The notes below the pieces were generated by a model, which worked only from the letters and a program-made list of their open reading frames with translations, searched no databases and was not told where the DNA came from. DNA of 64,000 nucleotides from VRUE01 sp963814915 (GTDB lineage: Bacteria; Actinomycetota; Thermoleophilia; Solirubrobacterales; 70-9), in the NCBI GenBank assembly GCA_963814915.1, contig CAWFEI010000005.1, positions 765,210 to 829,209 on the forward strand. The letters are read 5' to 3'. Of this stretch, positions 31,738 through 41,431 are shown piece after piece (the first letter of the stretch is position 1; the number at the start of each line of letters is the position of its first letter). The position numbers and the translations under genes were made by a program.

Positions 31738-32910
31738 CTAGAGATAGCCCAGTGGATCGGTCGGCGCACCGGCGATCCGCACCTCGAAATGGAGGTGATC
31801 GCCGAAACAGTGGCCGGTGCAGCCGACGTAGCCGATCACGTCGCCCTGGGAGACGCTCTGCCCGGCGCCCACGGCGAAGGAGGACTGGTGGGCGTAACAG
31901 GTCTGCAGCCCACCGCCGTGGTCGAGGCAGGTGAAGTTTCCGTAGCCGCCGCTTTCGGCTTCGCCCTGCTGCAGCACGACCGAGCCGGAGGCGGCGGCGC
32001 GGATCGGCGTGCCCGCCGGAACGGCGATGTCGATGCCCTCGTGCATCCGCCCCCAGCGCATGCCGAAGCCCGAGACGACCGGGCCGTCGACCGGCCAGAT
32101 GAACTGCCCCGAGCCCTGGCGGATCGGGCCGGCCGGGAGCGGCGCCGAGGCGCTGGCGCTGAGCTGGGCGGCGAGCTCGGCCTGGATCTCGGCGACGGAG
32201 CCCTCGAGGTCGCTCTCGACGCTGTTGACTTTGCCCAGCGCCTGCTCACGGTCGCGGCGCGCCGCGACCAGCTGGGTCTGGTGCCGCTGTACGGCAGAGC
32301 GGGCGCTCGCCAGCGCCTGCTCTTCGGCGGCGATCGCGTCGCGGGCCGATTCGATCCGGTCCTTGGCCGAGCGCAGCCGGGCGACGGTGCTCTTCACCTG
32401 GTCGCGCAGCTCGCGGACCCGCGAGACGACCGCTTCGTCGAGCCCGTTGATCCGGTTCAGGTACTCGGTGCGGTTGACCAGCTCGTCGTAGCCGCCGGCT
32501 TCGACCAGAACGTTGAGGATGTCCGGGGTGCCCGCCTCGTAGATCGCGACGAGGCGGTCGCGCAATGCGACCAGCGCCCGCCTCAGGTGGGCGCGGACGA
32601 TCGCGAGGTGCTTCTTGGCCACATCGAGCTCGGCGACCGCGTCGTCGAGCTCGGCCTGCTTGGCGTCGAGCCGCGCGCGCACTTCGGCCTCCTGCGAGCG
32701 CAGCGCGGCGACCTCGGTGGTCAGCCGCTCGATCCGCTTGCGGTAGCGCGAGATCGTCGTCGTCAGGACGCCCTTGCGCTCGCGAACCTTCGAAAGCTTC
32801 GCTTCCTTGGCGCCGAGCTTCGATTCGAGATCTTTGGCAGGCGCGACCGCGGGGATCAGCAGCACCAAAAAAGCCGCAGCAGTAGCCGCGGCCGAGAAAA
32901 TCTTCAGCAT
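31738..32910 (-). CDS. M23 family metallopeptidase with N-terminal coiled coil (EnvC-like)
   Basis: 390 residues. A signal peptide (about 1-25, MLKIFSAAATAAAFLVLLIP then AVAPA) precedes long coiled coils (about 30-245, ERLTTEVAALRSQEAEVRARL type). The C-terminal LytM domain has HxxxD (MHEGIDIAVPAGTP, about 303-316), later the HxH (GDHLHFEVRI) and the conserved TCYAHQSS loop. Such proteins cut peptidoglycan bridges or activate amidases during division. A TAGCTT hexamer lies 7 nt before the ATG, with no ribosome binding site. Start chosen at ATG 32910, before the signal peptide. Confidence 0.92.
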   Translation of the reverse strand: MLKIFSAAATAAAFLVLLIPAVAPAKDLESKLGAKEAKLSKVRERKGVLTTTISRYRKRIERLTTEVAALRSQEAEVRARLDAKQAELDDAVAELDVAKKHLAIVRAHLRRALVALRDRLVAIYEAGTPDILNVLVEAGGYDELVNRTEYLNRINGLDEAVVSRVRELRDQVKSTVARLRSAKDRIESARDAIAAEEQALASARSAVQRHQTQLVAARRDREQALGKVNSVESDLEGSVAEIQAELAAQLSASASAPLPAGPIRQGSGQFIWPVDGPVVSGFGMRWGRMHEGIDIAVPAGTPIRAAASGSVVLQQGEAESGGYGNFTCLDHGGGLQTCYAHQSSFAVGAGQSVSQGDVIGYVGCTGHCFGDHLHFEVRIAGAPTDPLGYL

Positions 32911-32917
32911 CGCTGGA

Positions 32918-32923
32918 AAGCTA
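32918..32923 (-). promoter_or_regulatory. -10-like hexamer of the M23 peptidase gene
   Basis: TAGCTT on the minus strand, 7 nt before the ATG at 32910; a leaderless-type start. Confidence 0.45.
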
Positions 32924-32966
32924 GCGAGACTTACCTCTTCGTCGTGCAATCGCGCTTGCGGGGCGC

Positions 32967-34235
32967 TTACGCAGCTACGGGCTCCTTCGCCGCGGCCTTC
33001 TCGGCCTCGGCGACGACTTCGGCCGCGTAGCCGAGGCGCTCGCCGTATTCGCGTGCCTGCATGCGGGAGATGACCATGCGCTGGATCTCGGCCGTGCCCT
33101 CGAACAGCTGGTAGATCTTGGCGTCGCGGAAGAACTTCTCCAGCGGCAGCTCGGGTGACCAGGCATCGGGGCCGACGAGATCCATCAGGGTCGTCGTCGC
33201 CCACATCGTCACGTCACCGGCCTTGAGCTTGGACATCGAGCCCTGGCCACCGCGCATCGGGATGCCGTTGCGGCCCATCCAGGCGGCGCGCTGGACCAGC
33301 AGGCGGGCGGCTTCGATCTCGGTGGCGACATCGGCGAGCGTCTGCTGGATGCGCTGCGTCTGCAGCAGCGGCGTGCCGCCCTCCGACTGCCCGTCGAGGT
33401 GCTCGAGCGTCGCCTCGTAGGCGGCCTGGGCGATGCCGAGCGCCGAGGCGCCGACCAGCGGCCGGGTGATCTCGAAGGTCGCCAGCGCGTCGGCGCCGCG
33501 CGACTTCTTTCCTTCGCGCCCGCGCTGCAGCTTCTTCTCCAGCTTCTCTTCCCCGCCGAGCAGGTTCTCGGCCGGGATGCGGCAGTCCTCGAGGACGATC
33601 TCCGCGGTGTGCGATGCGCGGATGCCGAGCTTGGACTCCTTCTTGCCCTGGCTGAGGCCGGGCGTGTCCTTGCCGATCACGAAGGAAGCCTGGCCGCGCG
33701 TGCCGAGGCTGGGGTCGACGGTGGCGACGACGACATGGACGTCGGCGATGCCGCCGTTGGTGATGAAGACCTTGGTGCCGTCGAGGACCCACTCGTCACC
33801 GTCGCGCTTGGCGGTCGTCTTGAGGCTCTTGACGTCGGAGCCGGCCTGCGGCTCGGTGACCGCGTAGGCGCCGAGCTTGACCTCGTCGCCGGCGCCGAAG
33901 CACTCCGGCACCCAGCGCGCGATCTGCTCCGGGGTGCCCGAGGAGGCGATGCCGGCGGCGGCGAGCCCCGAGCCGGAGATCGCCAGAGCGATCCCGGCGC
34001 AGCCCCAGTGGAACTCCTCGGCCGAAATCACCTGCATCTGGCCGTCGGCGTCCGAGGCGGAGCGCTGGATCGCCTCGAGGCCCTGGAAGCCCTGTTTGCG
34101 AGCCTCCTTGATGACCCCCCACGGCGTGCTCTCGTCTTCGTCGTGCTTGCGGGCGGCGGGACGGATCACATCGCGCGCGAAGGCCCGGGCGCGATCTTTG
34201 TACTCCTGCTGCTCGTCGTTCAGTGCGAAATCCAT
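32967..34235 (-). CDS. Acyl-CoA dehydrogenase
   Basis: 422 residues. FAD-dependent flavoenzyme of the first beta-oxidation step. Family blocks include FALNDEQQEYKDRARAFARD at the start, AYAVTEPQAGSDVKSLKTTA (about 131-150), VFITNGGIADVHVV and a C-terminal QLFEGTAEIQRMVISR, which matches the usual EGT(N)xIQ catalytic-helix region. Intact frame. ATG 34235 lies behind a GAGGGGG ribosome binding site. The upstream gap to the divergent CWB2 gene holds an ATTGAC...GTCAA palindrome, shared with the thiolase gene. Confidence 0.93.
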   Translation of the reverse strand: MDFALNDEQQEYKDRARAFARDVIRPAARKHDEDESTPWGVIKEARKQGFQGLEAIQRSASDADGQMQVISAEEFHWGCAGIALAISGSGLAAAGIASSGTPEQIARWVPECFGAGDEVKLGAYAVTEPQAGSDVKSLKTTAKRDGDEWVLDGTKVFITNGGIADVHVVVATVDPSLGTRGQASFVIGKDTPGLSQGKKESKLGIRASHTAEIVLEDCRIPAENLLGGEEKLEKKLQRGREGKKSRGADALATFEITRPLVGASALGIAQAAYEATLEHLDGQSEGGTPLLQTQRIQQTLADVATEIEAARLLVQRAAWMGRNGIPMRGGQGSMSKLKAGDVTMWATTTLMDLVGPDAWSPELPLEKFFRDAKIYQLFEGTAEIQRMVISRMQAREYGERLGYAAEVVAEAEKAAAKEPVAA

Positions 34236-34271
34236 CCGTCCCCCTCGTCGAAGCACTCACTTTTTCGGTTG

Positions 34272-34289
34272 ATTGACTGGTCAGTCAAC
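34272..34289. promoter_or_regulatory. Putative fatty-acid regulon operator, site 1
   Basis: ATTGACTGGTCAGTCAAC, an inverted repeat (TTGACT/AGTCAA) 36 nt upstream of the acyl-CoA dehydrogenase ATG. A nearly identical site precedes the thiolase gene. A weaker match, TGACCGACCAGCCA, follows at about 34309-34322. TetR-type regulators of fatty-acid genes use sites of this form (inference). Confidence 0.55.
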
Positions 34290-34345
34290 CCGGCATCCGG
34301 AGTTTAGCTGACCGACCAGCCAGCCCGGCGGGATCGGGAACCGTC

Positions 34346-34351
34346 TAGCCT
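34346..34351 (+). promoter_or_regulatory. -10-like hexamer of the CWB2 gene
   Basis: TAGCCT, 6 nt before the GTG at 34358; no ribosome binding site between. Confidence 0.5.
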
Positions 34352-34357
34352 GCCGCC

Positions 34358-35689
34358 GTGGCACTCAAGGAGCGGCCGATCAACGCGGACCTGCCGCCGG
34401 CGGGGGCGGGAGACCGCCCGTCGACAGGCGGGAAGAAGAAGCGACCGCCGGCGCCCCCGAAGCGGAAGCGCAAGCCGATACCGGCGGCGCTGAAGGCGAT
34501 CGCCGCGCTCTTCTTGCTCGCCGTCGTCTTCATCCTCGCGGCGATCCTCGGCGGCGGCGGGGGCGGAGGTGGCAACGACACGGCTGAAAGCCCGGCGCCG
34601 GTCAGCGCAGCGCCCAGCACCCCTGCCGAGGCGCCCGCCGCCCAGACGCCGGAGCAGCTCGGCTACCCGGCATTCGCGACGGCGAACACGACCAGGGTCG
34701 GTGGCGCCGACCCTGCCTCGACCGCCGCCGCCGTCGCACTCGCCGCCTACCCGTCCGCGAAGCCCTCGCAACGACCCGCGGCGGTGGTCGTCGCCGACGC
34801 CGACGACTGGCGCACGGCGGTCGCCGCCGCTGTCCTGACCGCGGCGCCCGTCGGCGCGCCGGTGCTGATCTCCGCGGCGGATGGGATCCCCGAGCCGACC
34901 TCGGAAGCCCTCGACGCTCTCGACCCGCAGGGAGGCAAGGCGACCGGCGGCGCGCAGGCATTCGTCCTCGGCGCGGCCGACGCCCCGGCGGATATGCGGA
35001 CGAGGCGGGTCGGCGCCGGGGCCACCTCCGGCGCCGCGAAGATCGCCGCGCTGCGCGAAAGGCTCACCGGCGCGCCGCCGAAGCACTTCGTCGTCGCCGC
35101 AAGCGCAAACCCGGCCCTGGCGATGCCCGCCGCGGCCTGGGCGGCCCGCTCGGGCGACCCGGTTCTGTTCACCGGGCCGGCCAAGCTCAGCAAGCCGACC
35201 GCGAAGGCGCTGAAGGCGCATCCCGACACTCCGGTCTACGTGCTCGGGCCGTCGTCGGCGATCTCCTCGGGGGTCGTGCGTGAAATCGGCAAGGCCGGCG
35301 GCCGGGTGCGCCGCGTCTCGGGCGAGGACGCGGTCGGCAACGCGATCGAATTCGCCCGCTATTCCGACGGCGGCTTCGGCTGGGACATCAACGACCCCGG
35401 CCACGGCTTCGTCGTCTCCCGCGCCACCGAGCCGCTCGACGCGGCCGCGGCGGCGGCGCTTTCGGCCAACGGGACATGGGGGCCGCTGCTGCTGAGCGAC
35501 GCTGCGGATACGCTCCCGGATGCGCTGCGCGGATACCTGCTCGACGTCAAGCCGGGCTACACCACCAACCCGACGCGCGCCTTCTACAACCACGTTTGGG
35601 TGATCGGAGACCAGGAGGCCATCAACGTGAACCAGCAAGCCGAAATCGACGAGTTGGCGGCGCTGACGCAGATCGGCGGAGAACGGTGA
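34358..35689 (+). CDS. Membrane-anchored protein with cell wall binding repeat 2 (CWB2) domain
   Basis: 443 residues. A basic, Lys/Pro-rich cytoplasmic start (about 1-42), one membrane segment (about 46-64), then a Gly/Pro/Ala linker. The extracellular part carries repeats of the CWB2 type: TTRVGGADPASTAAAVALAAY (about 110-130) and later VYVLGPSSAISSGVV with VRRVSGEDAVGNAIEFARY. CWB2 domains in clostridial S-layer proteins bind anionic wall polymers; here it is probably a wall-attached surface protein. GTG start set by TAGCCT 6 nt upstream. It overlaps the following small gene by GTGA. Confidence 0.85.
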   Translation: MALKERPINADLPPAGAGDRPSTGGKKKRPPAPPKRKRKPIPAALKAIAALFLLAVVFILAAILGGGGGGGGNDTAESPAPVSAAPSTPAEAPAAQTPEQLGYPAFATANTTRVGGADPASTAAAVALAAYPSAKPSQRPAAVVVADADDWRTAVAAAVLTAAPVGAPVLISAADGIPEPTSEALDALDPQGGKATGGAQAFVLGAADAPADMRTRRVGAGATSGAAKIAALRERLTGAPPKHFVVAASANPALAMPAAAWAARSGDPVLFTGPAKLSKPTAKALKAHPDTPVYVLGPSSAISSGVVREIGKAGGRVRRVSGEDAVGNAIEFARYSDGGFGWDINDPGHGFVVSRATEPLDAAAAAALSANGTWGPLLLSDAADTLPDALRGYLLDVKPGYTTNPTRAFYNHVWVIGDQEAINVNQQAEIDELAALTQIGGER

Positions 35690-35938
35690 GCGAGGCGGAG
35701 AGCCCGGACCTGTTGGGCGGCGGGCACGAGGTCACCGTCGAGGACGTCCGCGCCCTCGCGGGGCCGTCCACCCCCCACTTCGCCCTGCAGGTGCGCAACC
35801 GCATCCAGCGCCTGATCGAGCCGCTGCCGGCCGACCACCCGGCGCGGGCGGAAGGCGAGCGCAAGATCGCCCAGCTCGAAGCAGCTCGCCGAGCACAGCG
35901 GCGACCCGCGCGGCACGATGGGCATCGGGCGCCACTGA
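35686..35938 (+). pseudogene. Small hypothetical protein, about 83 residues, single frameshift
   Basis: The GTG overlaps the CWB2 stop (GTGA). It reads as a coherent protein to KIAQLE (SEAESPDLLGGGHE, VEDVRALAGPSTPHFALQVRNR, ADHPARAEGERKIAQLE); the frame then needs a one-base shift near 35880-35886 to continue as QLAEHSGDPRGTMGIGRH, which ends at TGA 35936-35938, overlapping the ATG of the next gene. Without the shift this gene fuses with the downstream hydrolase. Function unknown; the TGATG junction indicates coupling to the hydrolase. Confidence 0.6.
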
Positions 35939-36610
35939 TGAAGCAGATGGCGCCGGGAGTCTGGCGGCTGAAGGAACGGCCGCTGCCGACGATCAACATC
36001 TACCTGGCCGAGGACGTGCTGATCGACGCCGGCCGCACCTGGGACCGACGCCGCGTCTTCGCCGAGATCGAGGGTCGCGAGATCTCGCTGCTCGCCCTGA
36101 CCCACGCCCACCCCGACCACCAGGGCGTCGCCAAGGACGTCTGCGAAGCGCGGGGCATCCCGCTCGCCTGCCACGCCGATGACGTCGACGCGATGGAGGG
36201 GCGCCGGCCACTGCAGGAGGCGGCACCGCGGCCACCTGGTCAACCGCGATGATCCGCAGCCATCTGGGAGGGGCCGCCCCACAAGGTCGACCGCGTGCTG
36301 AACGAGGGCGACGAGGTCGCCGGCTTCCGCGTCGATCCACGCCCCCGGCCACGCCCGCGGCGAGGTGATCTTCTTCCGCGAGTCCGACCGGGTGGCGATC
36401 TGCGGCGACGTGATCCGCAACCTCAGCTACGCGACCTACCGGCCGATGCTCGCCGAGCCGCCCGAGATCTTCACCTACGACCCGGCCGAGAACCGCCGCT
36501 CGATCCGCAAGCTCGCCGACCTCAATCCATCGCTGATCCTGCCCGGCCACGGCCCGGCGATGACCGACATCGCCGCGTTCGAGCGCTTCGTCGCCGCCCT
36601 GCCCGCGTAG
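35938..36610 (+). pseudogene. MBL-fold metallo-hydrolase, broken by several frameshifts
   Basis: The protein is recognisable as a metallo-beta-lactamase-fold hydrolase: MKQMAPGVWRLKERP, INIYLAEDVLIDAGRTWD, the zinc motif THAHPDHQG (about 59-67), later HAPGHARGE and LILPGHGPAM. The reading frame changes at about 36232, again between 36250 and 36270, and near 36345, each time by one base, while the zinc ligands remain. Sequence error is the simplest reading. The last part (from 36365) ends at the TAG 36608-36610, which doubles as the start of the next gene's TAGAAT hexamer. Such enzymes hydrolyse thioesters, lactones or nucleotides; the substrate is unknown. Confidence 0.75.
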
Positions 36611-36613
36611 AAT
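36608..36613 (+). promoter_or_regulatory. -10-like hexamer of the 36621 gene
   Basis: TAGAAT, 7 nt before the ATG at 36621; its TAG is also the stop codon of the upstream hydrolase gene. Confidence 0.5.
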
Positions 36614-36620
36614 CGACGCG

Positions 36621-36830
36621 ATGTCCGACGAAGCGATCGAGCACGGCTTCAAGGAGGGCGACAAGGTCTGGGTCGAGGACGGCGACGGCAGGCACCACCC
36701 CGGGATCTTCGTCGGCAACAACGAAGCCTCCGGCTGGTTCGGCGGCGGGCCCAGCGCCTACGTCGCCCACCCCGAGGCCCACCAGGCCGAGGTCGTGTCG
36801 ATCTTCCGCATCACCCCGCGCGACGAGTAG
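36621..36830 (+). CDS. Small hypothetical protein, 69 residues
   Basis: Not recognised. A soluble acidic protein; the segment FKEGDKVWVEDGDGRHHPGIFVG (split by GNNEAS) and AEVVSIFRITPRDE look like strands of a small SH3-like or KOW-like barrel (inference from the GDKVWVED pattern). Codon use is normal and the TAGAAT hexamer at the right distance supports expression. Confidence 0.6.
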   Translation: MSDEAIEHGFKEGDKVWVEDGDGRHHPGIFVGNNEASGWFGGGPSAYVAHPEAHQAEVVSIFRITPRDE

Positions 36831-36844
36831 CCGCGCGGCGCCGA

Positions 36845-37872
36845 TCAAGCCGCGGGGCCGAAGGCGTCGATCAGGCGGTTCTGGTACTCGCTCAGCTCCT
36901 CGGGGGAGATGAAGTAGGTCGGCGGGGTGAGGAAGAGGCCGTCGGCGCGCTCGGCGGTCGCCTCGACCCGGGCGCGGACCTTGTCGAGCGGGCCGGCGGC
37001 GCAGTAGGCGTCGACCATCTCGTCGCTGATCGCAGCCGGGACGGCGGCGAGGTCGCCGCGGCGGAAGGCCTCGCCGGCGGCGACGGCGTTGTCGGCGAAG
37101 CCGTGCAGCTCCCAGAGCGGCATGTAGGTCTTGACCGTGGCGTAGAAGGAGATCGTGCGGCGGGCCATCTCGATCGCCCGCGCCTCGTCGTCGTCGATCG
37201 CGCAGCAGACGGTCGGCAGGTAGTCGAAGCTCGCGCGCTCGCGGCCGGAGCGCTTCAGCCCCTCCTCGAAGGAGGAGACGACGACCTCGTCGATCCAGCG
37301 CAGGCTCTGGATCGGGTGGCCGATCAGCCCGTCGGCGACGTCGCCGGCCATCCGGCACATGCCCCCCTGCACGCCGGCCGTGTAGATCGGCACCGACTCG
37401 CGCGGCGCCGGGTGCGGGCGCACCCAGCCCTTGATGTCGATGTCGTAGTAGGAGCCCTCGAAGCGGATCGGCTCGCCCGCCCCGGCCTGCTGCATGATCA
37501 GCCGCGTCGCCTCGATCGCCTCGCGCAGGTGCGGCGCCGGCTTGCCGTACTCGGCGTTGTGCCAGGTTTCGTTCAGCCGCTTGACTCCCGAGCCGAGCCC
37601 GAGCCGGAAGCGGCCGCCCGACATCTCGTCGATGTCGAGCGCCGAGACGGCGAGGATGAAGGGGCTGCGGGTGAAGGCCCAGGCGATCCCGGTGGCGATC
37701 CCGATCTTCTCGGTGCGCCCGGCCAGGTAGGCGGCCTGGGTGACCGAGGAGCGGAACAGCTCCGGCGCCCAGACGCACTCGACGCCGGCCGCTCGGCGCG
37801 CTTCGCCTCCGCCTCGAGGTCGGCGACGGTGGTGCCGATCGCGGCGACCGAGATGCGGTCGAGCGCGGCCAA
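36845..37872 (-). pseudogene. LLM class (F420-type) flavin-dependent oxidoreductase, frame broken near the N-terminus
   Basis: About 340 residues of a luciferase-like TIM-barrel protein: LAALDRISVAAIGTTVADLE at the start, then VECVWAPELF, IGIATGIAWAFTRSPF, SGGRFRLGLGSGVKRLNETWH (split here after GSG), IYTAGVQGGMCRMAGDVADG and LFLTPPTYF. The first ~28 residues lie in a different frame from the rest; the shift is near 37795. The likely start is TTG 37872, immediately after the TGA of the upstream dehydrogenase. In actinobacteria such enzymes usually take coenzyme F420. Its place in a beta-oxidation block suggests a lipid or steroid substrate (inference). Confidence 0.78.
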
Positions 37873-37874
37873 GC

Positions 37875-39004
37875 TCAGGCCGGCGCCGCGGCCGGCTGCC
37901 TCGGCGAGGACGAGGTCGGCGACCCGCTCGCGGTGCCAGCTCGCGGTCGCCGAAGGTCGCCGCGTTGGCCTTGCCGCGCTTGAGGAAGAAGTGCAGGTCG
38001 TGCTCCCAGGTGAAGCCGATCCCGCCGTGCACCTGGATCGAGGCGTCGGGCACGCGCCAGCCGGCGTCGGAGGCGTAGGCCTTGGCCATCGAGGCGGCCA
38101 GCGGCAGCGACTCGGGCTCGGCGTCGGCCGCCCAGGCGGCGCCGTAGACGGCCGAGCGCGAGTTCTCGGTCTCCAGCAGCATCTGCGCGCAGCGGTGCGA
38201 GACCGCCTGGTAGGCGCCGATCGGGCGGCCGAACTGCTGGCGGTCCTTGGCGTACTCGACCGCCATCTCCATCGTCCGCTGGGCGACCCCGGTCGACTCG
38301 GCGGCGATCGCCGTGCAGGCGCGCCAGAGCACCGGCAGGTAATCCGCCTGGCCGCCGGCGAGCGTCGCCTCGGGCGCCACGCGGACGCCGTCGAAGCGCA
38401 CCGAGTAGAGGCGGCGGGTGAGGTCGATCGACTTCTCGGGCGGTGACGGTGACGCCCTCGGCGTCGCGCTCGACCAGGTGGCGGCGGCCGTCGGCGGTGG
38501 CGACGACGAGGAAGTCGGCGCTCGCCGCGTCCATCACCAGCACCTTCTCGCCGTCGAGGACGACGCCGTCGCCGTCCTCCCTCGGCCTCCATGCCGAAAT
38601 CGCCGATCGTCGCGCTGCCGCCGGCCTCGAAGAGGGCGATCGTGCCGCGCTTCTCGCCGCTCGCCAGCGGCGCCAGCCAGCGCTCGCGCTGCGCGTCGTC
38701 GCCGACCGTCGCCAGGACCAGGCCGGCGACCGTGTTCGAGAGCAGCGGCGAGGGGGCGAGCGCGTAGCCCATCTCCTCGAAGAGGACCGCGAGGTCGACG
38801 ATGCCGAGGCCCTGGCCGCCCCACTCCTCGGGCAGCGCCAGGCCGGGCCAGCCGAGCTCGGCCATCTCGCGCCAGTCGGAGTCCTCGAAGCCGTGCTCGC
38901 TCTCGGCCAGCTCGCGGATCCGCTCCGATTTGTAGCGGGACGGCGAGGAACTCCTTGGCGGTCGACTTGATCGCCTGCTGCTCGTCGGTGAGGTCGAAGT
39001 ACAT
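37875..39004 (-). pseudogene. Acyl-CoA dehydrogenase, broken by about four frameshifts
   Basis: The protein can be followed through all frames: MYFDLTDEQQAIKSTAKEFLAV, then KSERIRELAESEHGFED and LPEEWGGQGLGIVDLAVLFE, then VMDAASADFLVVATADGRR, then VRFDGVRVAPEATLAGGQ, FGRPIGAYQAVSHRCAQMLL and HGGIGFTWEHDLHFFLKRG. Frames change near 38937, 38583, 38440 and 37955. Each piece is well conserved, which argues for base-level error rather than decay. It is the shorter partner of the intact dehydrogenase just upstream, an arrangement like the heteromeric FadE pairs of mycobacteria. It sits between that gene and the LLM oxidoreductase. Confidence 0.8.
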
Positions 39005-39011
39005 GGCGTAC

Positions 39012-40190
39012 CTAGCGAAGCCTCGGCAGGCCGAGCACCCGCTCGGCGATGATGTTCTTGAGGATGTCGGTGGTGCCGCCCTCGATCGAGTTGGCGCGCG
39101 AGCGCAGGAAGCTGTACTGCCAGGCGCCGTTGGCGACGGCGTGCTCGGCGCCGCGGTCGAGCGCCGCGTAGGGGCCCTCGATCTCCAGCGCCAGCTCGGC
39201 GATCCGCTGGTTGAGGTCGGCCCACTGCCACTTGCCGAGCGAGCCCTCGGGCCCGGGGATGCCCGACTGCATCGTCTTGGTCAGGCCGCGGTAGGCGTTC
39301 AGCCGCATCGTCTCGGCCTCGATCTGCAGCTGCGCGATGCGCTGGCGGATCACCGGGTCTTCGGCCGCGCTGTGGCCGTTGACCCGCGTCTCCTTCGCCA
39401 GCCGGCCGAGCCGGCCGAGGCTGTTGGAGATCTGCGCGATCGCGCCGAAGGCGAGCCCGGCGCGCTCGTTCATCAGCGTCGTGATCGCCACCGACCAGCC
39501 GTTGCCGACGCCGCCGACGACGTTCTCGTCGGGGATCCGCGCTTCCTCCATGAAGACCTCGTTGAACTCGCCCTCGCCGGTGATCTGGACCAGCGGCTTC
39601 GCCTCCACCCCCTCCTGCTCCATGTCCATCAGGAAGTAGGTGAGGCCCTTGTGCTTGGGCGCGTCGGGGTCGGTGCGGGCGACGAGCATGCACCACTTGG
39701 CGAACTGGGCGAGCGTCGTCCAGACCTTCTGCCCGGTGACCACCCATTCGTCGCCGTCCTTGACCGCCTTCGTCTTCAGCGAGGCGAGGTCGGAGCCCGA
39801 CTCGGGCTCGGAGAAGCCCTGGCACCAGATCTCCTCGGCGGTCAGGATCGGCTCCAGGTAGCGCTGCTTCTGCTCCTCGCTGCCGTGGGCGATCACCACC
39901 GGGCCGCCCATCGCCAGGCCGAGCACGTTGGCCGGGCTCGGCGCTTCGGCGCGCGCCGCCTCGCCGACGAAGATCGCCTGCTCGATCAGCGTCGCGCCGC
40001 GGCCGCCGTACTCCTTCGGCCAGGAGATCCCGGCCCAGCCGGCCTCGTGCAGCTTCGCCTGCCACTCGCGCCGGTAGGCGATCACCTCGTCGAGGCTGCC
40101 CTCCGGCTCGGGCCCGGGGTTGTGCTCCTCCAGCCAGGTCCGCACCTCGTCGCGAAACTCGCGCTCGGAGGGTGAGAGGCTGAGGTCCAT
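39012..40190 (-). CDS. Acyl-CoA dehydrogenase (intact)
   Basis: 392 residues. MDLSLSPSEREFRDEVRTWL at the start, WPKEYGGRGATLIEQAIF (about 57-74), QGFSEPESGSDLASLKTKA (about 124-142), VVTGQKVWTT (about 149-158) and, at the C-terminus, SIEGGTTDILKNIIAERVLG, all standard for the family; the SxEGGT region near 372-377 is the flavin/catalytic helix. Probably pairs with the neighbouring dehydrogenase as a heteromer (inference). It is the only unbroken gene between 35.9 and 42.4 kb apart from the small 36621 gene. Its downstream neighbour starts 7 nt after the stop. Confidence 0.93.
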   Translation of the reverse strand: MDLSLSPSEREFRDEVRTWLEEHNPGPEPEGSLDEVIAYRREWQAKLHEAGWAGISWPKEYGGRGATLIEQAIFVGEAARAEAPSPANVLGLAMGGPVVIAHGSEEQKQRYLEPILTAEEIWCQGFSEPESGSDLASLKTKAVKDGDEWVVTGQKVWTTLAQFAKWCMLVARTDPDAPKHKGLTYFLMDMEQEGVEAKPLVQITGEGEFNEVFMEEARIPDENVVGGVGNGWSVAITTLMNERAGLAFGAIAQISNSLGRLGRLAKETRVNGHSAAEDPVIRQRIAQLQIEAETMRLNAYRGLTKTMQSGIPGPEGSLGKWQWADLNQRIAELALEIEGPYAALDRGAEHAVANGAWQYSFLRSRANSIEGGTTDILKNIIAERVLGLPRLR

Positions 40191-40228
40191 CGCTCCGTGA
40201 GACTACTGGCTGCAGGTCGGCCAGCCGC

Positions 40229-41415
40229 CTAGACCGCTCGATCAGCGTTCCGGTGCCCAAGCCGCCGCCGCAGCACATCGTCACCAGGCCCATCTGCTTG
40301 TCGGAGCGCTCCATCTCGTGCAGCAGGGTGGTGATCAGGCGGGCGCCGGTCGAGCCGAGCGGGTGGCCGAGCGCGATCGCGCCGCCGTTGACGTTGACCC
40401 GGTCCATGTCGGGATCGAGCTCGCGCCGCCAGGCGGCGAGCGACCGAGGCGAAGGCCTCGTTGATCTCGACCAGGTCGATGTCGTCCATCTTCATCCCGT
40501 TGCGCTCGAGCAGCTTTTCGGTCGCCGGGATCGGGCCGGTGAGCATGATCACCGGGTCGACGCCGACCGTGGTCTGGTCGTAGATCCGCGCCCGCGGCTC
40601 AGGCCGAGCGCGTCGGCCTTCTCGCGCGCCATCAGCAGCACGCGCGGCGGCGCCGTCGGAGACCTGCGAGGAGTTGCCGGCGGTGACCTTGCCGTCCTCC
40701 TTGAAGGCCGGCTTCAGCTTGGCCAGAGCTCTCCAGCGTCGTCTCGCGCAGGCCCTGGTCGGTGACGTAGGTGTCGCCGTTGACGGCGAAGGGGACGATC
40801 TCGCGCTCGAAGCGGCCCTCCTCGGTCGCCTTCGCGGCGCAGCTGCTGCGAGCGCAGGCCGATCTCGTCGAGCTCGGAGCGGGGAATCTCCCACTTGTCG
40901 GCGATCATCTCCGCCGAGAGGCCCTGCGGGATCAGGTTGTAGCGCTCCATCAGCTGCGGCGAGAAGGGGCTGCCGTGCTCCTTCATCACCTCGTAGCCGT
41001 CGGCGAAGGAGATGTGGCCCATGTGCTCGACGCCGGAGCCGATCGCGACGTCGTGCACGCCGGTGGCGATCAGCGCCGCGGCGAAGTTGACGGCCTGCTG
41101 GGCGGAGCCGCACTGGCGGTCGATCGTCGTCGCCGGGGTCTCGATCGGCAGGCCCGCCTCGAGCCAGGCGTTGCGGCCGATGTTGACGCCCTGCTCGCCG
41201 AACTGCTGGGCGCAGCCGGTGACCACGTCGCCGGTCTCGGCGGGGTCGACCCCGGTGCGCTCGAAGAGCTCGCCGTAGACCTTGGCCAGCAGGTTGGAGG
41301 GATGGACGTCCTTGTAGTAGCCCTTCTCCTCGTGGCCGCGGCCGATCGGCGTGCGGACCGCCTCGACGATGACGACCTCGCGGCCGCCGAACTTGCCGTT
41401 TCCGTTGCCTGACAT
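40229..41415 (-). pseudogene. Thiolase (acetyl-CoA acyltransferase), broken by about six frameshifts
   Basis: Start at ATG 41415 (MSGNGNGKFGGREVVIVEAV). The N-terminal half is intact: RTPIGRGHEEKGYY, the nucleophile Cys in TTIDRQCGSAQQAVNFAA (about 93) and GVEHMGHISFADG. After about 40842 the frame changes repeatedly (near 40842, 40727, 40645, 40600, 40445 and 40233), but the pieces remain thiolase: KPAFKEDGKVTAGNSSQVSDG, IYDQTTVGVDPVIMLTGPIP, EINEAFASV with the catalytic-His region, NGGAIALGHPLGSTGAR and MCCGGGLGTGTLIER with the second Cys. It performs the last step of beta-oxidation. A shared operator-like palindrome lies 17 nt upstream. Confidence 0.82.
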
Positions 41416-41431
41416 CGCGCCTCCAGTGGTG